From: Locusta migratoria | Taxonomy: Eukaryota; Arthropoda; Insecta; Orthoptera; Acrididae | DNA: 64,000 bases | Reading direction: 5' to 3' | NCBI GenBank assembly: GCA_026315105.1 | Contig: CM048746.1 | Span: 349,807,548-349,871,547 of the forward strand | Shown: piece after piece, positions 53,501 through 63,662 of the stretch | How the letters are laid out: every line of letters begins with the position of its first letter | Numbering within the stretch: position 1 is the stretch's first letter | The notes under the pieces: generated by a model | Seen by the model: only the letters and a program-made list of their open reading frames with translations | Told to the model about the DNA's origin: nothing | The model's database searches: none | Program-made: the position numbers and the translations under genes

Positions 53501-55137
53501 AATCTTGCGACAGTGGAGTGCGAAACTTGTAAAAAAGAAGACATAAATTGAGGTAGTTGCACAATAACGAAGAAGATAAACATTTCTGGACTTTACAGGA
53601 ATACACGGAAGACAGACGATGGAAAACAATGTATATTACATACAGCGATTGTATGTGGAAAGTCTGAAGCAATAGGATGGCTAAAACACAGAGGCATTGT
53701 CTGCGGGGTGTACGTTTGCAGTACTTGATAAAATTACACGAATAAACACTTAACACTAGTCGATGCACTGAACAGATAACCAAAACTGAGTGGCGATGCG
53801 CTGTACACACACACTATAAAACGTAATGGTGTGTGATGCGGAGGAACTGTGGGAGAAGTTGTGAGAGGGCACGAGGGAATGAGGGGGTAAGGAGGCCATG
53901 CATAAGGACGGGAGAAGATGGAAGGGAAGGGCAAAAGGACATAGGGAGGGGGCAAGGAGGAGGGGAGGTGAAAGAGGGACCTCTGGGAGAAGAGGGGGAA
54001 AGGAAGGTCAGGAGAGGGATCAATGATACGAGGGACAAATGTCAGGATGGAAGGCATCATCGGGGAGGGGAAGGTGTCGGAAATTGACAGGTGCAGAGTG
54101 TGGACTGGTGGAGGGTGGGGTATGCAGTGATGGAGGCATGGTAGTGGGGCTGTGTTAAGTGGTTGAATGGGGACTGGAGGGTCTAATTTGCGTGAGATAT
54201 ACCAGAGGTGGATATGTTCAAAGGAGACGAAGAGGATTCACTTGTATAGGATCCACATGGTGGAGGGGATGTGGATGCGGAAGTCGAAGCAGGTGCGGAA
54301 GGCGAAGCAGAGTGCTTGGCGTTCATAGATTTGGAGCGATTTGTAGAAGTGCAGGGAGGCGGAGATCCAGGAAGAGTTGGCGAAACGAAGGAGGTGCGGA
54401 TAAGAGATTTCTAGGAACACAGGATGTGTGGTTTTTTTCCCTCTCTCTGTTGTGCTTTACAATTCCTGCACCAAAGTGCACTCCGTCTAGCAGCGAAATT
54501 ACATGCTGCTCTTCAGTCTTGTAACAAATATAAAAAGAGGCACAACAATAGTTGAAAAGAGGGAAATACTTATTAGAATATTTACAAAACATTAAACAAG
54601 GAAGAATGACATGGGTGAAACTGCACATAAACTGTAGAGGACGAGTGATGTAAAACATAACATGGCATATATGAAGAATACAGTGACTAAACACGGACAG
54701 TTGAAAGACAGAGGTGTTGTCTGTAGGGTTGGACGGTGGAAGTTTTCTCTCTCTCTCTCTCTGAAAGAACACTGAACACCAGGGGACGCATTTTACAGTT
54801 AGCGAACACTAAACGTCGATGCCCAAGTTGCCTTGGGCAGGATGAGTGAAGAGGTAGAGGGCAGGTGGAATGCAGTGGTGGAGGAGCGGTTGCCAGCAGG
54901 CATCAGAGAGGATGGATTGGAGAATGGGATGGGGGGATCCAATTTACAGGAGACGTTCTGAAAGAGGGTATGGAGGTCAGGGAAGGGGATGAGATCGTAT
55001 AGGGTCCGCATGGGGAACGGGAGGCGGACATGGAAGATGAGGTGGAGTGTGTGCTGTTGTAGGATTTGGAGGGATTTGTAGAAGTGCTGGCAGGTAGAGA
55101 TCCAGGCAGCGGTGGCAGAAGGGATAAGAGATTTATA
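53501..55137. repeat. Dispersed G-rich repeat, two direct copies
   Basis: 53520-54420 and about 54530-55137 share ordered phrases: GATGGCTAAAACACAGAGGC versus GAAAGACAGAGGTGTTGTCTG, GGATTTGGAGGGATTTGTAG versus GATTTGGAGCGATTTGTAG, GAGATCCAGG, and GGATAAGAGATTT at each right end (54398 and 55122). A related segment lies at 60650-61180. The G-rich strand gives open frames on both strands that I do not regard as genes. The family is unknown. Confidence 0.55.
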
Positions 55138-55204
55138 GGTATAGACAGTGGCGCAACCAGGATTTTTTTTCGGGGGGGGGGGGCCCACTCGTATATAATG
55201 ATAT

Positions 55205-56057
55205 ATTTTGACATTGAGAGCTGAGGCATAAACATATTACATACATACATACATACATGCATGCATACTTACATATACATACACATACAATTAACTGTGT
55301 AGCCTGTTATATTAACCAACGTGAAATTCGTTTATGGAATATAAATGCTATATGTTTCAGAAGTAGAAATGTGCAATTTTAAATGTTTAACCTTCATATT
55401 TTATTAATTTTAATTTATTTATTGAAGAATTGTTCCAGCCATTGGTTCAAAATAGGACAATAAATACAAAGTTAGCTTAGGTAAACAAACAGTGCAATAA
55501 TTTACAAAGTTCAAACAAAATAATACATATTAAATGACAAAAAATTAATATATACTATTGGACAGAATAAATACTATTTAATATCGAGAAAAAATGTAAA
55601 ATGATATATCATAACCCTTAGATTAGTATAAGATCATACATTGCTGTTATTTAGTAATTCTCTTGTTTATATATATTGTCACCAGAATTTTTAGGCTATA
55701 TTTCAAACTGAACCAAGGCTATTTGCCTTATGTGTTTTGGTAAACTATTATTTGGTAGCAATTCGATAAAAACTTTTGAAGCGAATATATGCAGAATATA
55801 TAGCACATACATTTAAACAATATAGCACAATAAATTTATCTAAACAAGTAATATTTTCACAATTTGCTACAGAAAACAGTTTAACCCATCATTAATTTTT
55901 TTATGAGAGTTTACATGAAAAATTATAAAAACTACATGGCAGTTTTTTAAAATGTGAAACAGAAAGGTTTTTGTTTTTTTTTCAAAGTTCTCCTTATTAC
56001 ACAAATCGATTGCACTAAACACAAAAAATGTCGATGATAATTATAAAACAAAATTTA
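55205..56057. other. hAT 3' non-coding region
   Basis: AT-rich sequence with (CATA)n near 55241-55290 and no coding signal, between the transposase stop and the left terminus. Confidence 0.4.
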
Positions 56058-58474
56058 TTACAGAACAAAATCCAGTCTGCGAGGTTTTCCTGCAAGCCCA
56101 TCAATTATCTTGTCGTAATCAATGTCATACTCCGTATTAATTGACAAATGAGCAATACCATTTAAACGGTCCTGTCCCATAGTTGAACGCAGGTAAGTTT
56201 TAAGACGTTTTAAGCAGCTGAATGCTCGTTCAGCCGAACACGTTGTAACAGGAATAGTAGCAAATATTTGCAACAGTGTGTAAATGTTTGGGTAGAAACC
56301 TTCAGAGCACTCTGCAAGAGCTTGTGTTACGTCAGATGGAACATCACTCCTTGACTTCCTGTTCAACCACAAATTTTTCCACATTTCAAATTCATTTTTT
56401 ATCGAAGGTGTATCTTCTGCGTATAAATCTTCTTCATAGAACTTCAGAACAGAGCCCAGATCGTTAAATTCAACATCCGTAATGAATGAACGAATCAACT
56501 TTTGAAAAAGTAAAAAATCTCGACTCTGAGTTTCAAAAAGAAGTTGGTCTAAATATGGAATATACACAGATCGTAAATAATATTCTTCAGGTCTGTTGAA
56601 AGTCAACAGACACACCTAAGTTTTCACAAACTGTGATAGCTTTCTCAAAGATAGATTCAAAATTTTTATTGGCTTCTAAACACTTTTTTCTTAAAATAGA
56701 TTTGATATTGTCCACAAATTCAGCTCCTTTCCCCAAATCAAGGTTTGGAGACTGCAGCTGCCTAGAAAGAGGTAAAAATAATGAAGCATCGTTCATAATA
56801 GAAAGGGTCGTTAAGAACTGGCAATTCAATATGGCTCTTAAATGTGATGTAGCTGTAGCGGCTGAAGAGTCATTGGAATTTTCTGAAAGATATTCCAAGG
56901 TCTTGCTAATTGGCAGAATTAGTTGTAGAAATATACATATACCTTAATGATTCTCAACGAATCTAGTTGCACAGTGTGGTTTCAATCTATGTGCTTTTTC
57001 AGGACATTCTGATTCAACGAAATCGGATAATAAACGTACTCTGGCTGAAGAGGAGGTCATGAAATCACAAATATTGGTGATGACACCGATAGTATTCCTG
57101 ATGTTAGGCACACTTGAAGCATGGTTAACAGCTAAATTCAAAATATGACTCGAGCATCGCGAGTGAACCGTTGTGGGGCAACTCTCCTTTATCACAGCTT
57201 GAACGCCCTTGAACGATCCACTCATAGTATTACAGTCACCATATACCTGTCCCCGGACGTATTTCACATCAAGACCGACATTTCTAAGAGTAGGTAAAAT
57301 CACATTGGCTAAACCTTTTCCTGTACGGTCAGTCACATCAACGAACGTTAAATTTTTTCATTGATATTTTCATCATGTACGTACCTGAGAATAATAGCAA
57401 ACTGATCTGTCTTCGATATATCAGAAGTTTCATCAGCTAAAACACTAAAATACTTAGCTTTCTGAATTTCTTCTATGATACATTTGCTCACGAAATTTCC
57501 CAATTCTTCGATAATTTCATTTTGTATCTTCCAACTCACATATGTGGCATTTAGTGCAGCTGTTTGTAAATGATTTGTGAGAACTTCATCACCTGCATCC
57601 ATCCTGAAGCGTAGTAATGCACAAAATTTTCCATCTTTAAGAGCAGGTTTCGCAGTAGTTAATGGCCCACTATCATAGTATCCACGAAGAGTTAATTCAT
57701 TACGTCCACAAAACTCAATAGTTTTAATGGTAGGAACTAGCCTGAAACAAATGCCACAGCCCATAGTGTCTATGAAATTACAATAAAAGCAAATCACTGC
57801 TTATAATTGAGCTAAGTAACAGTTACCTACCTCTCTCTATTTTGGCGTTTTTGCTGCAATCTCGCAGAGTCCACTTTAACACGAATATTCTCCTTCTTGA
57901 TATAAGACTGGATGAAAAGAGATGATTTTTCTACGGCAGCTTTGTGGTATTCATTGCAACTGTGTTTGCTAAAATATTCTAGAGCATGTTTCCGTTTCTG
58001 CAGTGGTTCTGTGACAAGTTTCATAGGTTTCTGATGACTGCCTTTCCCGACTGTAACTGGAGGAATAACAACGCACAATTTACACACCGTCCCTTTAAGT
58101 TTTTCGCTGTAAGCTAGCCATTTATATTGGGATAACCAATGAGGCTTGAAAGTACGTTTCTTTTTGGACTCATTATCTTCTGGAAACGTGTAACGCTGAT
58201 CCAGTACCCAGCAGTTTGTTAAATATTCGTATCTCTCTTCATCTGAAGTAAATGGTGAGCACACTTTATTACCAATGTCATTTATTCGTTCACTCAAACT
58301 TGAATGTGTTGAAGGCACATCAGTGCCAGCTGTCTCCTGTTTAATATTATGCCTAACTACATTGCTTTTACCACTGTCACTGTCATCTTCCGAAACCACA
58401 CGCTTTTTAATTAAAAAATCCGAAAAAGATGATTGTTTCCTCTTTTTAGAAAGAATCATTTTATATCGCCTGCC
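56058..58474 (-). pseudogene. hAT transposase, zinc finger MYM-type 1-like, broken
   Basis: Five minus-strand blocks in order. Exon 1 (58474-57831, start MILSKKRKQSSFSDFLIKKR) carries a TTF-type zinc finger region, FKPHWLSQYKWLAYSEKLKG and VCKLCVVI. A GT-AG intron (57830-57742, 89 bp) joins RE(R) to LVPTIKTIEFCGRNE. Next come SVLADETSDISKTDQFAIIL (DUF4371-like), GDCNTMSGSFKGVQAVIK, SRCSSHILNLAVNHA, then KKCLEANKNFESIF, and the C-terminal dimerisation domain TTCSAERAFSCLKRLKTYLR ending at 56058. One-base frameshifts near 57350 (an A run) and 56600, and a break near 56940, disable it. Proteins of this type exist as both transposons and domesticated genes; the frame breaks favour a dead transposon. 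Confidence 0.82.
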
Positions 58475-59152
58475 GCAACGTATTACGCGAACATTGAAAC
58501 AAAAAACAATCCCATCTGAAACATCAACAAAAGAAAAGAACAAAATGAATATAAACAATCAGTTCACCAACACCGAAACTTTTAGTTCCATAGTTAGTAT
58601 ACAATGCAGATGCAGGCATGCAGCCAACACAATGCAATGAATGTTGTTGCAATGAATGTGTGCTCTGTATAATTTTTAATCTACTTCTACGTGATATATA
58701 ACTTACTGAGAAATTCCTTGCGTACTTGATTAGTAGGTATTGAACTTGTACTATAGCAATGAACACCTTTCAGTTTCGCGTGTGGTTACGCTTTAAATTT
58801 AACTCGGTTAATAGAGAAAAGTACTAAATTACAATAGACTTCCTTGAGAACGGCGCCCAATAGTCAGGAGTTCATGAAGCGTTCGTATAGGCCTATTATT
58901 CGGCAGATCTCGGCTGTCATTATGCACAGGTTTCACATTGCTTTGATTGCCAGCATTCTTAGCAATCGTTAGAGTAGTGAACTTAATATCGTAGTGAGCT
59001 GTGAAAGTTTCATTTAAATTTAAGCAGCGATCATGATCTCGAAACCGAAATCTTTCTCAAGCTGTAAGCCAGGACAGGACTTCCTGATTGACATAGCATT
59101 AGAAAAATCTTTTATTACAAATGACAACAATTTCGGAAATAAAAACAAACTC

Positions 59153-59155
<3 letters not shown>
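58475..59155. other. hAT 5' region, unassigned
   Basis: Upstream of the transposase start; no clear coding signal. Confidence 0.35.

Positions 59156-59203
<48 letters not shown>
59156..59203. repeat. T48 homopolymer
   Basis: 48 consecutive T. Paired with A46 at 59495-59540, it frames a 291-bp interval. Confidence 0.97.
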
Positions 59204-59205
<2 letters not shown>

Positions 59206-59404
59206 TTGTCTAAAGTATTGTACAATACACATAGCCTACCCAAAGTAAATGTACTGAATAAAAAACTTGGTACCTGCTGTCGTAATTTTGAGCTGATTTT
59301 ATTAATCTAATGATTTTACCAATCAATATTTAAGTACAAAACATCATGTTACAACCGTTTTCGCTGTATACGTTAGCTTAAAGCATACTAAAAGGTATCG
59401 TCCA

Positions 59405-59485
59405 AGAGTCCGACGACCGTCATTTTCGATAATTCGGCACCGGTTCGGTCCCGAACGTGCCGAACTATCGGACTTTTACTGTAAC
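59405..59485. mobile_element. Possible pogo-like terminus
   Basis: On the minus strand TACAGTAAAAGTCCGATAGT begins at 59483, resembling a pogo/Tigger end, followed by a GCACGTTCGGG...CCGGTGCCGAA inverted pair. No transposase is seen nearby. Confidence 0.4.
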
Positions 59486-59493
59486 GTAATTAA

Positions 59494-59494
<1 letters not shown>

Positions 59495-59540
<46 letters not shown>
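59495..59540. repeat. A46 homopolymer
   Basis: 46 consecutive A, in inverse relation to the T48 run. Confidence 0.97.
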
Positions 59541-59542
<2 letters not shown>

Positions 59543-59723
59543 ATAACATTTCGGGGTGGGTTAGGGCCCGGTGGGCCCAGTCATTATTATGTTCCCTAAC
59601 AGAACTATTTTTGCCTCTCAAAGGTAACGAATTTAATTTTCTTTCTGTTGACACAGTTTTCTTGTAAATTTTTGGACGTTGTTTCTATTTATTTTTCGAA
59701 GGGAAAGCATTATCCCTATTTTT

Positions 59724-59924
59724 CAAATGTTCAAATGTTTGTAAATCTATCGGACCAAACTGCGTGGTCATCAGTCCGTAGCTTACAAACTACTTAAACC
59801 TAGGTAAACTAACCTATGGACAAACACACACACCCATGCCCCAGGGAGGACTCGAACCTCCACGACGAGCAACCGAGCGCTCCGCAGCGAGACGCTTTAG
59901 ACCGCTCAGCTACTCCACCGCGGC
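59724..59924 (-). mobile_element. tRNA-derived SINE (family 3)
   Basis: 201-bp minus-strand SINE: head with A-box GTGGAGTAGCTGAGCGG and B-box GAGGTTCGAGTCC, core GGACTGATGACCACGCAGTT, tail ACAAACATTTGAACATTTG. A perfect 11-bp duplication TCCCTATTTTT flanks it (59713-59723 and 59925-59935). Confidence 0.93.
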
Positions 59925-60463
59925 TCCCTATTTTTAGTTGATTACCAACTGAAATATAATTTTCCGTACAATGAGTGTTGCGCATTTCAGTTATGAGTCG
60001 GGAGCGAATTACAGGTCATTAAGAAAGGTCCTACTGTATAAATACTTTCTGAAGTCATAGATCTTTTTCTGAATTTCTTAGATTTAATTATTGCATCTTG
60101 TTCATTTACCTATCGAATGTTTCCTCAGATCAGTTTTTTCGCTTATGAGCTTATTCATTGTTAACAACTGCATTTACTATTAAAAAAAAATCTACATTGT
60201 GTTCAGTTCACAACTAACAACCAGTTACACTAATTTAACATAAAATAAATATCACTTTAACCTATGTCTTATAATTATGGAACCCTTGGTATTTAGACAC
60301 GCAGTGGGCTCATATTTTTATGGTGGGAGTACTTCCTCATGTGACCGCAAGATTTTGCGACCCACTGGTTCAAAAACACTGGTATAGAGGATTTTTTTCT
60401 TTATTGTTATTTCATTCCTTAATACAGAGCGGGCTGCCAGCTCTCGCTTTCTTCAACCTACAG

Positions 60464-60469
<6 letters not shown>

Positions 60470-60519
<50 letters not shown>
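60470..60519. repeat. A50 homopolymer
   Basis: 50 consecutive A; any lysine-rich frame here is an artefact. Confidence 0.97.
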
Positions 60520-60520
<1 letters not shown>

Positions 60521-60754
60521 ATGATACAGAAGAAACAGATAACATGTAAGAGACATGATCTACCTAGTGCCAACGGTACTTTCTATCAACGAAATATAAA
60601 AGATGATTACAAGTGAGTGATAAATTACAAATAAGACACTTTGATTTTAATTGCAGAAATATAAAGTACTTAAAATGGAGTAAAACATTGAATTCTTTTA
60701 AAACAACTGATGGAGATGCGAAGGCACATGAGATAAATGCAGATGAGTAAAATA

Positions 60755-60990
60755 ACACTGGGTGGCGGCTACGTGTTGGCCGTCCGCTGTTGAATAAAAA
60801 CATGAAGAGACATCACGCATTAGAAGTAACACACAAGTTAAAACTGAAGGTGTCGGCTGTGGGTTGGCCGTTCACTGTTCTTAAATAAAACGATGAACTA
60901 AAAGACGGAGCACATACACGAAAGCTGAGACGTCGGCGATTGGTTGGTCGTACACTGTACGTTAAAATAATAATAATAACAGCATATGAA
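60755..60990. repeat. Tandem ~80-bp repeat, 3 units
   Basis: The phrase GTCGGCTGTGGGTTGGCCGT and its variants recur at about 60762, 60850 and 60932, each followed by an ACTGT...AAATAAAA segment. Part of the dispersed G-rich repeat also seen at 53501-55137. Confidence 0.65.
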
Positions 60991-61290
60991 AAGGTTCCAT
61001 AGATGGTGGAGCACTCACATTAGGAAAGGTGGGATGTGGGGGAAAAGGGGATCAGAAGGGAATGGAGAGTGGGGAGGAGCCACAGGGCTAGTGGGGGAGG
61101 GGCGGAAGGATGTCCCATGAAGCCAGGGGAAGATGGAGGAAGAGGGAGTTCTTTTGTTTGAAAACGTCAACTGTAGATGGTCATGTACGATATGAGATCT
61201 GATTCACAATAAGCTGATAGTGGTTTGACTTTGCTCGTTTTGGAGATGACTCGATAATTGGCAGTGTCCTCGAGATAGTCCGTTCATTGA
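60991..61290. other. Trypsin gene 5' flank
   Basis: G-rich repeat material to about 61150, then unique-looking sequence up to the TATA box. No other coding feature. Confidence 0.4.
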
Positions 61291-61297
61291 TAAGCTT

Positions 61298-61305
61298 TAT
61301 AAAAG
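61298..61305 (+). promoter_or_regulatory. TATA box of trypsin gene
   Basis: TATAAAAG 39 bp upstream of the ATG. A start 25-30 bp downstream would fall near GCAGT at 61325-61329, giving a 5' UTR of about 10 nt. Confidence 0.65.
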
Positions 61306-61336
61306 CCGCCAGCAGCAGGAGGCTGCAGTAGGTGAG

Positions 61337-61735
61337 ATGTGGCGACGCGCGCTGGTCGTGTTTCTGCTGGCTGCCGCCTGTGGCGCTGCTGTGCCCCGCG
61401 GCCGGTGGACCCAGCGCGGAGCTCGCATCGTGGGCGGCGAGCCGGCGGACATCTCGCAGTACCCGTGGCAGGTGTCCGTGCAGCTGCAGGGCAGCCACTA
61501 CTGCGGGGGCTCCGTCGTCAGCGCCTCCTGGGTGCTGACGGCTGCTCACTGCCTCGTCGTGAGCGAGCCGTCAGACTTCTCCGTGAGGGCGGGCAGCTCC
61601 ACACGCGAGAGCGGCGGCACGGTCTACCAGGCGGCGGCCGTACAAATTCACGAAGAGTTCAGCTACACGAGTGCCGACAACGACATCGCCGTCCTCTCTA
61701 TCTCGGGCTCATTCTCTTTTGGCGACAACGTCCAG
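61337..61735 (+). CDS. Trypsin-like serine protease, first exon
   Basis: 133 codons, MWRRALVVFLLAAACGA being a signal peptide. The propeptide ends at Arg30, giving the mature N-terminus IVGGEPADISQYPWQVSVQL. Cys56 and Cys72 frame the catalytic His71 (WVLTAAHC), and Asp116 is the second triad residue (DNDIAVL). The exon ends FGDNVQ at a GTACTG donor (61736). The exon with the catalytic Ser, the S1 Asp and the remaining disulfides is not in the window, so substrate preference cannot be read. It is a secreted zymogen, probably digestive. A good TATA box and short leader precede it. High GC and clean frame distinguish it from its surroundings. Confidence 0.93.
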
Positions 61736-61896
61736 GTACTGCCTGCAGTTATACAGTTACTCCAAAAAGTATTCGTCTAATAGATGATTGTATGTTTAAG
61801 GGTGTATAAAGAGTGGAAAACTGGCAGATTTAAATAAAGCAGGGACAATGACGTCTTTATTGATCAGTGAAATTGAGAATACAATAAAGAAACACA

Positions 61897-62086
61897 GCCG
61901 GTCGTGGTGGCCGAGGGGACTAAGGCGCTCCAGTCACGGTCTGCACGGCCACTACGGTCGGGGGTTCGAATCCCCCCTCGGGCATGGATATTTGTGCCGT
62001 CCTAGTTCGTAAGTAGTTCATAAGTAGTTTGTAAGTTTAGGGACTGATGACCCCGTAGTTAAGTCCCATAGACTGTACAAACATTT
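61897..62086 (+). mobile_element. tRNA-derived SINE (family 1), first of three stacked
   Basis: Full head (GGTGGCCGAGGGG, GGTTCGAATCC), core GGACTGATGACCCCGTAG and tail TACAAACATTT. Preceded by AAAGAAACACA (61886-61896) and followed by GAAACACA (62087-62094). Confidence 0.93.
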
Positions 62087-62094
62087 GAAACACA

Positions 62095-62291
62095 GCCGGC
62101 CGCGGTGGCCGAGGGGACTGAGGCGCTCCAGTCACGGTCTGCACGGCCACTACGGTCGGGGGTTCGAAAGCCCCCTCGGGCATGGATATTTGTGCCGTCC
62201 TTAGTCTTAGCTAGTTCATAAGTAGTTTGTAAGCTTAGGGACTGATGGCCCCGTAGTCAAGTCCCATAAGTTCTACAAACATTTGTTTTTT
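62095..62291 (+). mobile_element. tRNA-derived SINE (family 1), second of three stacked
   Basis: Same family, with a B-box variant GGTTCGAAAGCC and tail TACAAACATTTG. It follows GAAACACA and is followed by GAAAGAAACACA (62292-62303). Confidence 0.93.
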
Positions 62292-62303
62292 GAAAGAAAC
62301 ACA

Positions 62304-62504
62304 AAAATGTTCAAATGTTTGTAAATCTATCGGACCAAACTGCGTGGTCATCAGTCCGTAACTTACAAACTACGTAAACCTAGATAAAATAACCTAAGGA
62401 CAAACACACACACCCATGCCCCAGGGAGGACTCGAACCTCCACGGCGAGCAATCGCGCGCTCCGCAGCGAGACGCCTTAGACCGCTCGGCTACTCCACCG
62501 CGGC
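62304..62504 (-). mobile_element. tRNA-derived SINE (family 3), third of three stacked
   Basis: Opposite orientation, nearly identical to the SINE at 59724. Flanked by the perfect 11-bp duplication AAAGAAACACA (62293-62303 and 62505-62515). Confidence 0.93.
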
Positions 62505-62634
62505 AAAGAAACACAGATTGCTATTTAAATAAGAATGGTTAAGCATTCGGAAGTACATATAGGCCATGTAAGACACAAGATAAGTATTCGTCTACAGAAC
62601 TGAAAAATCACACTTCGAACATAGAATGTTACTG

Positions 62635-63662
62635 TTAGTACTTAGAAGGGTCTCCTTTCCTCTTTATAATCGCTTGCATTCTTCTTGGCATGGATTTCAC
62701 CAGAGATTCTGTTGTTTGCACTGTAATTTTTCGCCATTCCTCTTGTAGAGCGTTCTGTAGATCATTTCTATTGGATATCTGACGATTCCTGATGTTTTTG
62801 TCGAGTAAATGCCACAAATTCTCTATAGGATTAATGTCGGGGGATTACGGTGGTGTCTGCATCCAGTGAGGCGTGTTATACAACAACCACAGCTTTGTGT
62901 CTAGAGCGGTATGTTTTGGATCATTACCTTGTGTGAAAATATAATCCCCATTAAGACCCATATGATTCACACTACTGGATAGATGTGCTTTTAGGATATT
63001 TATGTAGATCTTGTCGTCCATAATTCCATCAATAAAACACAAATCCCCCACACCATTTGCACTCATGCACCCCCACACAAGTACTGAACCTCCTCCATCT
63101 TTAACTGAGGCTGTCATATTTCTCTCTTCAAGTTCACAATTCTTTTTTCTCCACACTGTTACTCGCCCATTAGACTTAAACAGCTCAAATCGACTCTCGT
63201 CCGTAAATACAACGTTCTTCCAGAAATCAAACCCATCTCATTTATGTTCTCTTGCAAATGCAAGTCGCTTTCTTCTGTTATTTTACTGATGTATGGTTTT
63301 CTACGGGCTGTTCGGCCTCCATACCCAGCTTCGTGAAGCGTATTTCTTATAGTCTGTGCTGAAACAGACCTTCCTGTACGCACATGAAAAGCAGCAGCAA
63401 ATTGTGGAGCGCTCAGTTTTGGATTTTTGATGACTTCTCGAAGAAGCTGTCGTTTCTCCATCTTGGACAGAACTGCAGGACGACCGCTTCCTGATTTGTT
63501 TTCGTACTTTTTGCTCTGATTAAACCTGTATATAATGCTCTTAACTGTACTGGTAGGTCTACCGACTGTTTCTCCGATTTCTTGAAAACATTTTCCTTGT
63601 CGAAACAACCTGACGCAGATTTCTCTCCCTTCCTTTGTAGTTTCGCACCGTTTTATACCCAA
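62635..63662 (-). pseudogene. Tc1-like transposase, broken
   Basis: From the ATG at 63662: MGIKRCETTKEGREICVRLF, two helix-turn-helix units (GETVGRPTSTVKSIIYRF and the SAPQFAAAFHVRTGRSVSAQ region) with the GSGRP linker, then a frameshift near 63240 where the first catalytic Asp block should be (a later frame gives TVWRKKNCELEE). Further on: GGGSVLVWGCMSANGVGDLC, FTQGNDPKHTA (second Asp) and NPIENLWHLLDKNIRN (Glu, 34 residues after the Asp, DD34E type) ending at 62635. A stop near 62843 lies between them. This family cuts and pastes at TA sites. Two or more breaks make it inactive. Confidence 0.87.

Larger units (their letters stand above)
55146..60380 (-). mobile_element. Candidate full span of a ZMYM1-like hAT element
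   Basis: The left terminus starts CAGTGGCGCAACCAGGATTT, a typical hAT end, preceded by GGTATAGA (55138-55145); the same 8 bp lies at 60381-60388 right after a CACT terminus whose reverse reads (C)AGTGTTTTTGAACCAGTGGG. The two ends are only loosely alike and the G at the right terminus overlaps the duplication, so this could be two hAT elements. The span holds the transposase, a SINE and long A/T runs. Confidence 0.5.

Noticed and set aside
53734..54087. Frames in the G-rich repeat (proline- or glycine/arginine-rich)
   Set aside because: Open on both strands because of composition; the DNA is repeated at 54530-55137 and 60650-61180.
60320..60616. 98-codon frame with a polylysine run
   Set aside because: Created by the A50 homopolymer; no domain.
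61339..61809. 156-codon frame overlapping the trypsin exon in another phase
   Set aside because: The trypsin frame has a signal peptide, IVGG, TAAHC and DNDIAVL; the other is an Arg/Gly-rich shadow.
61897..62504. tRNA genes suggested by A-box/B-box words here and at other SINE sites
   Set aside because: None folds into a clean acceptor stem, all continue into SINE cores and tails, and most have target duplications.
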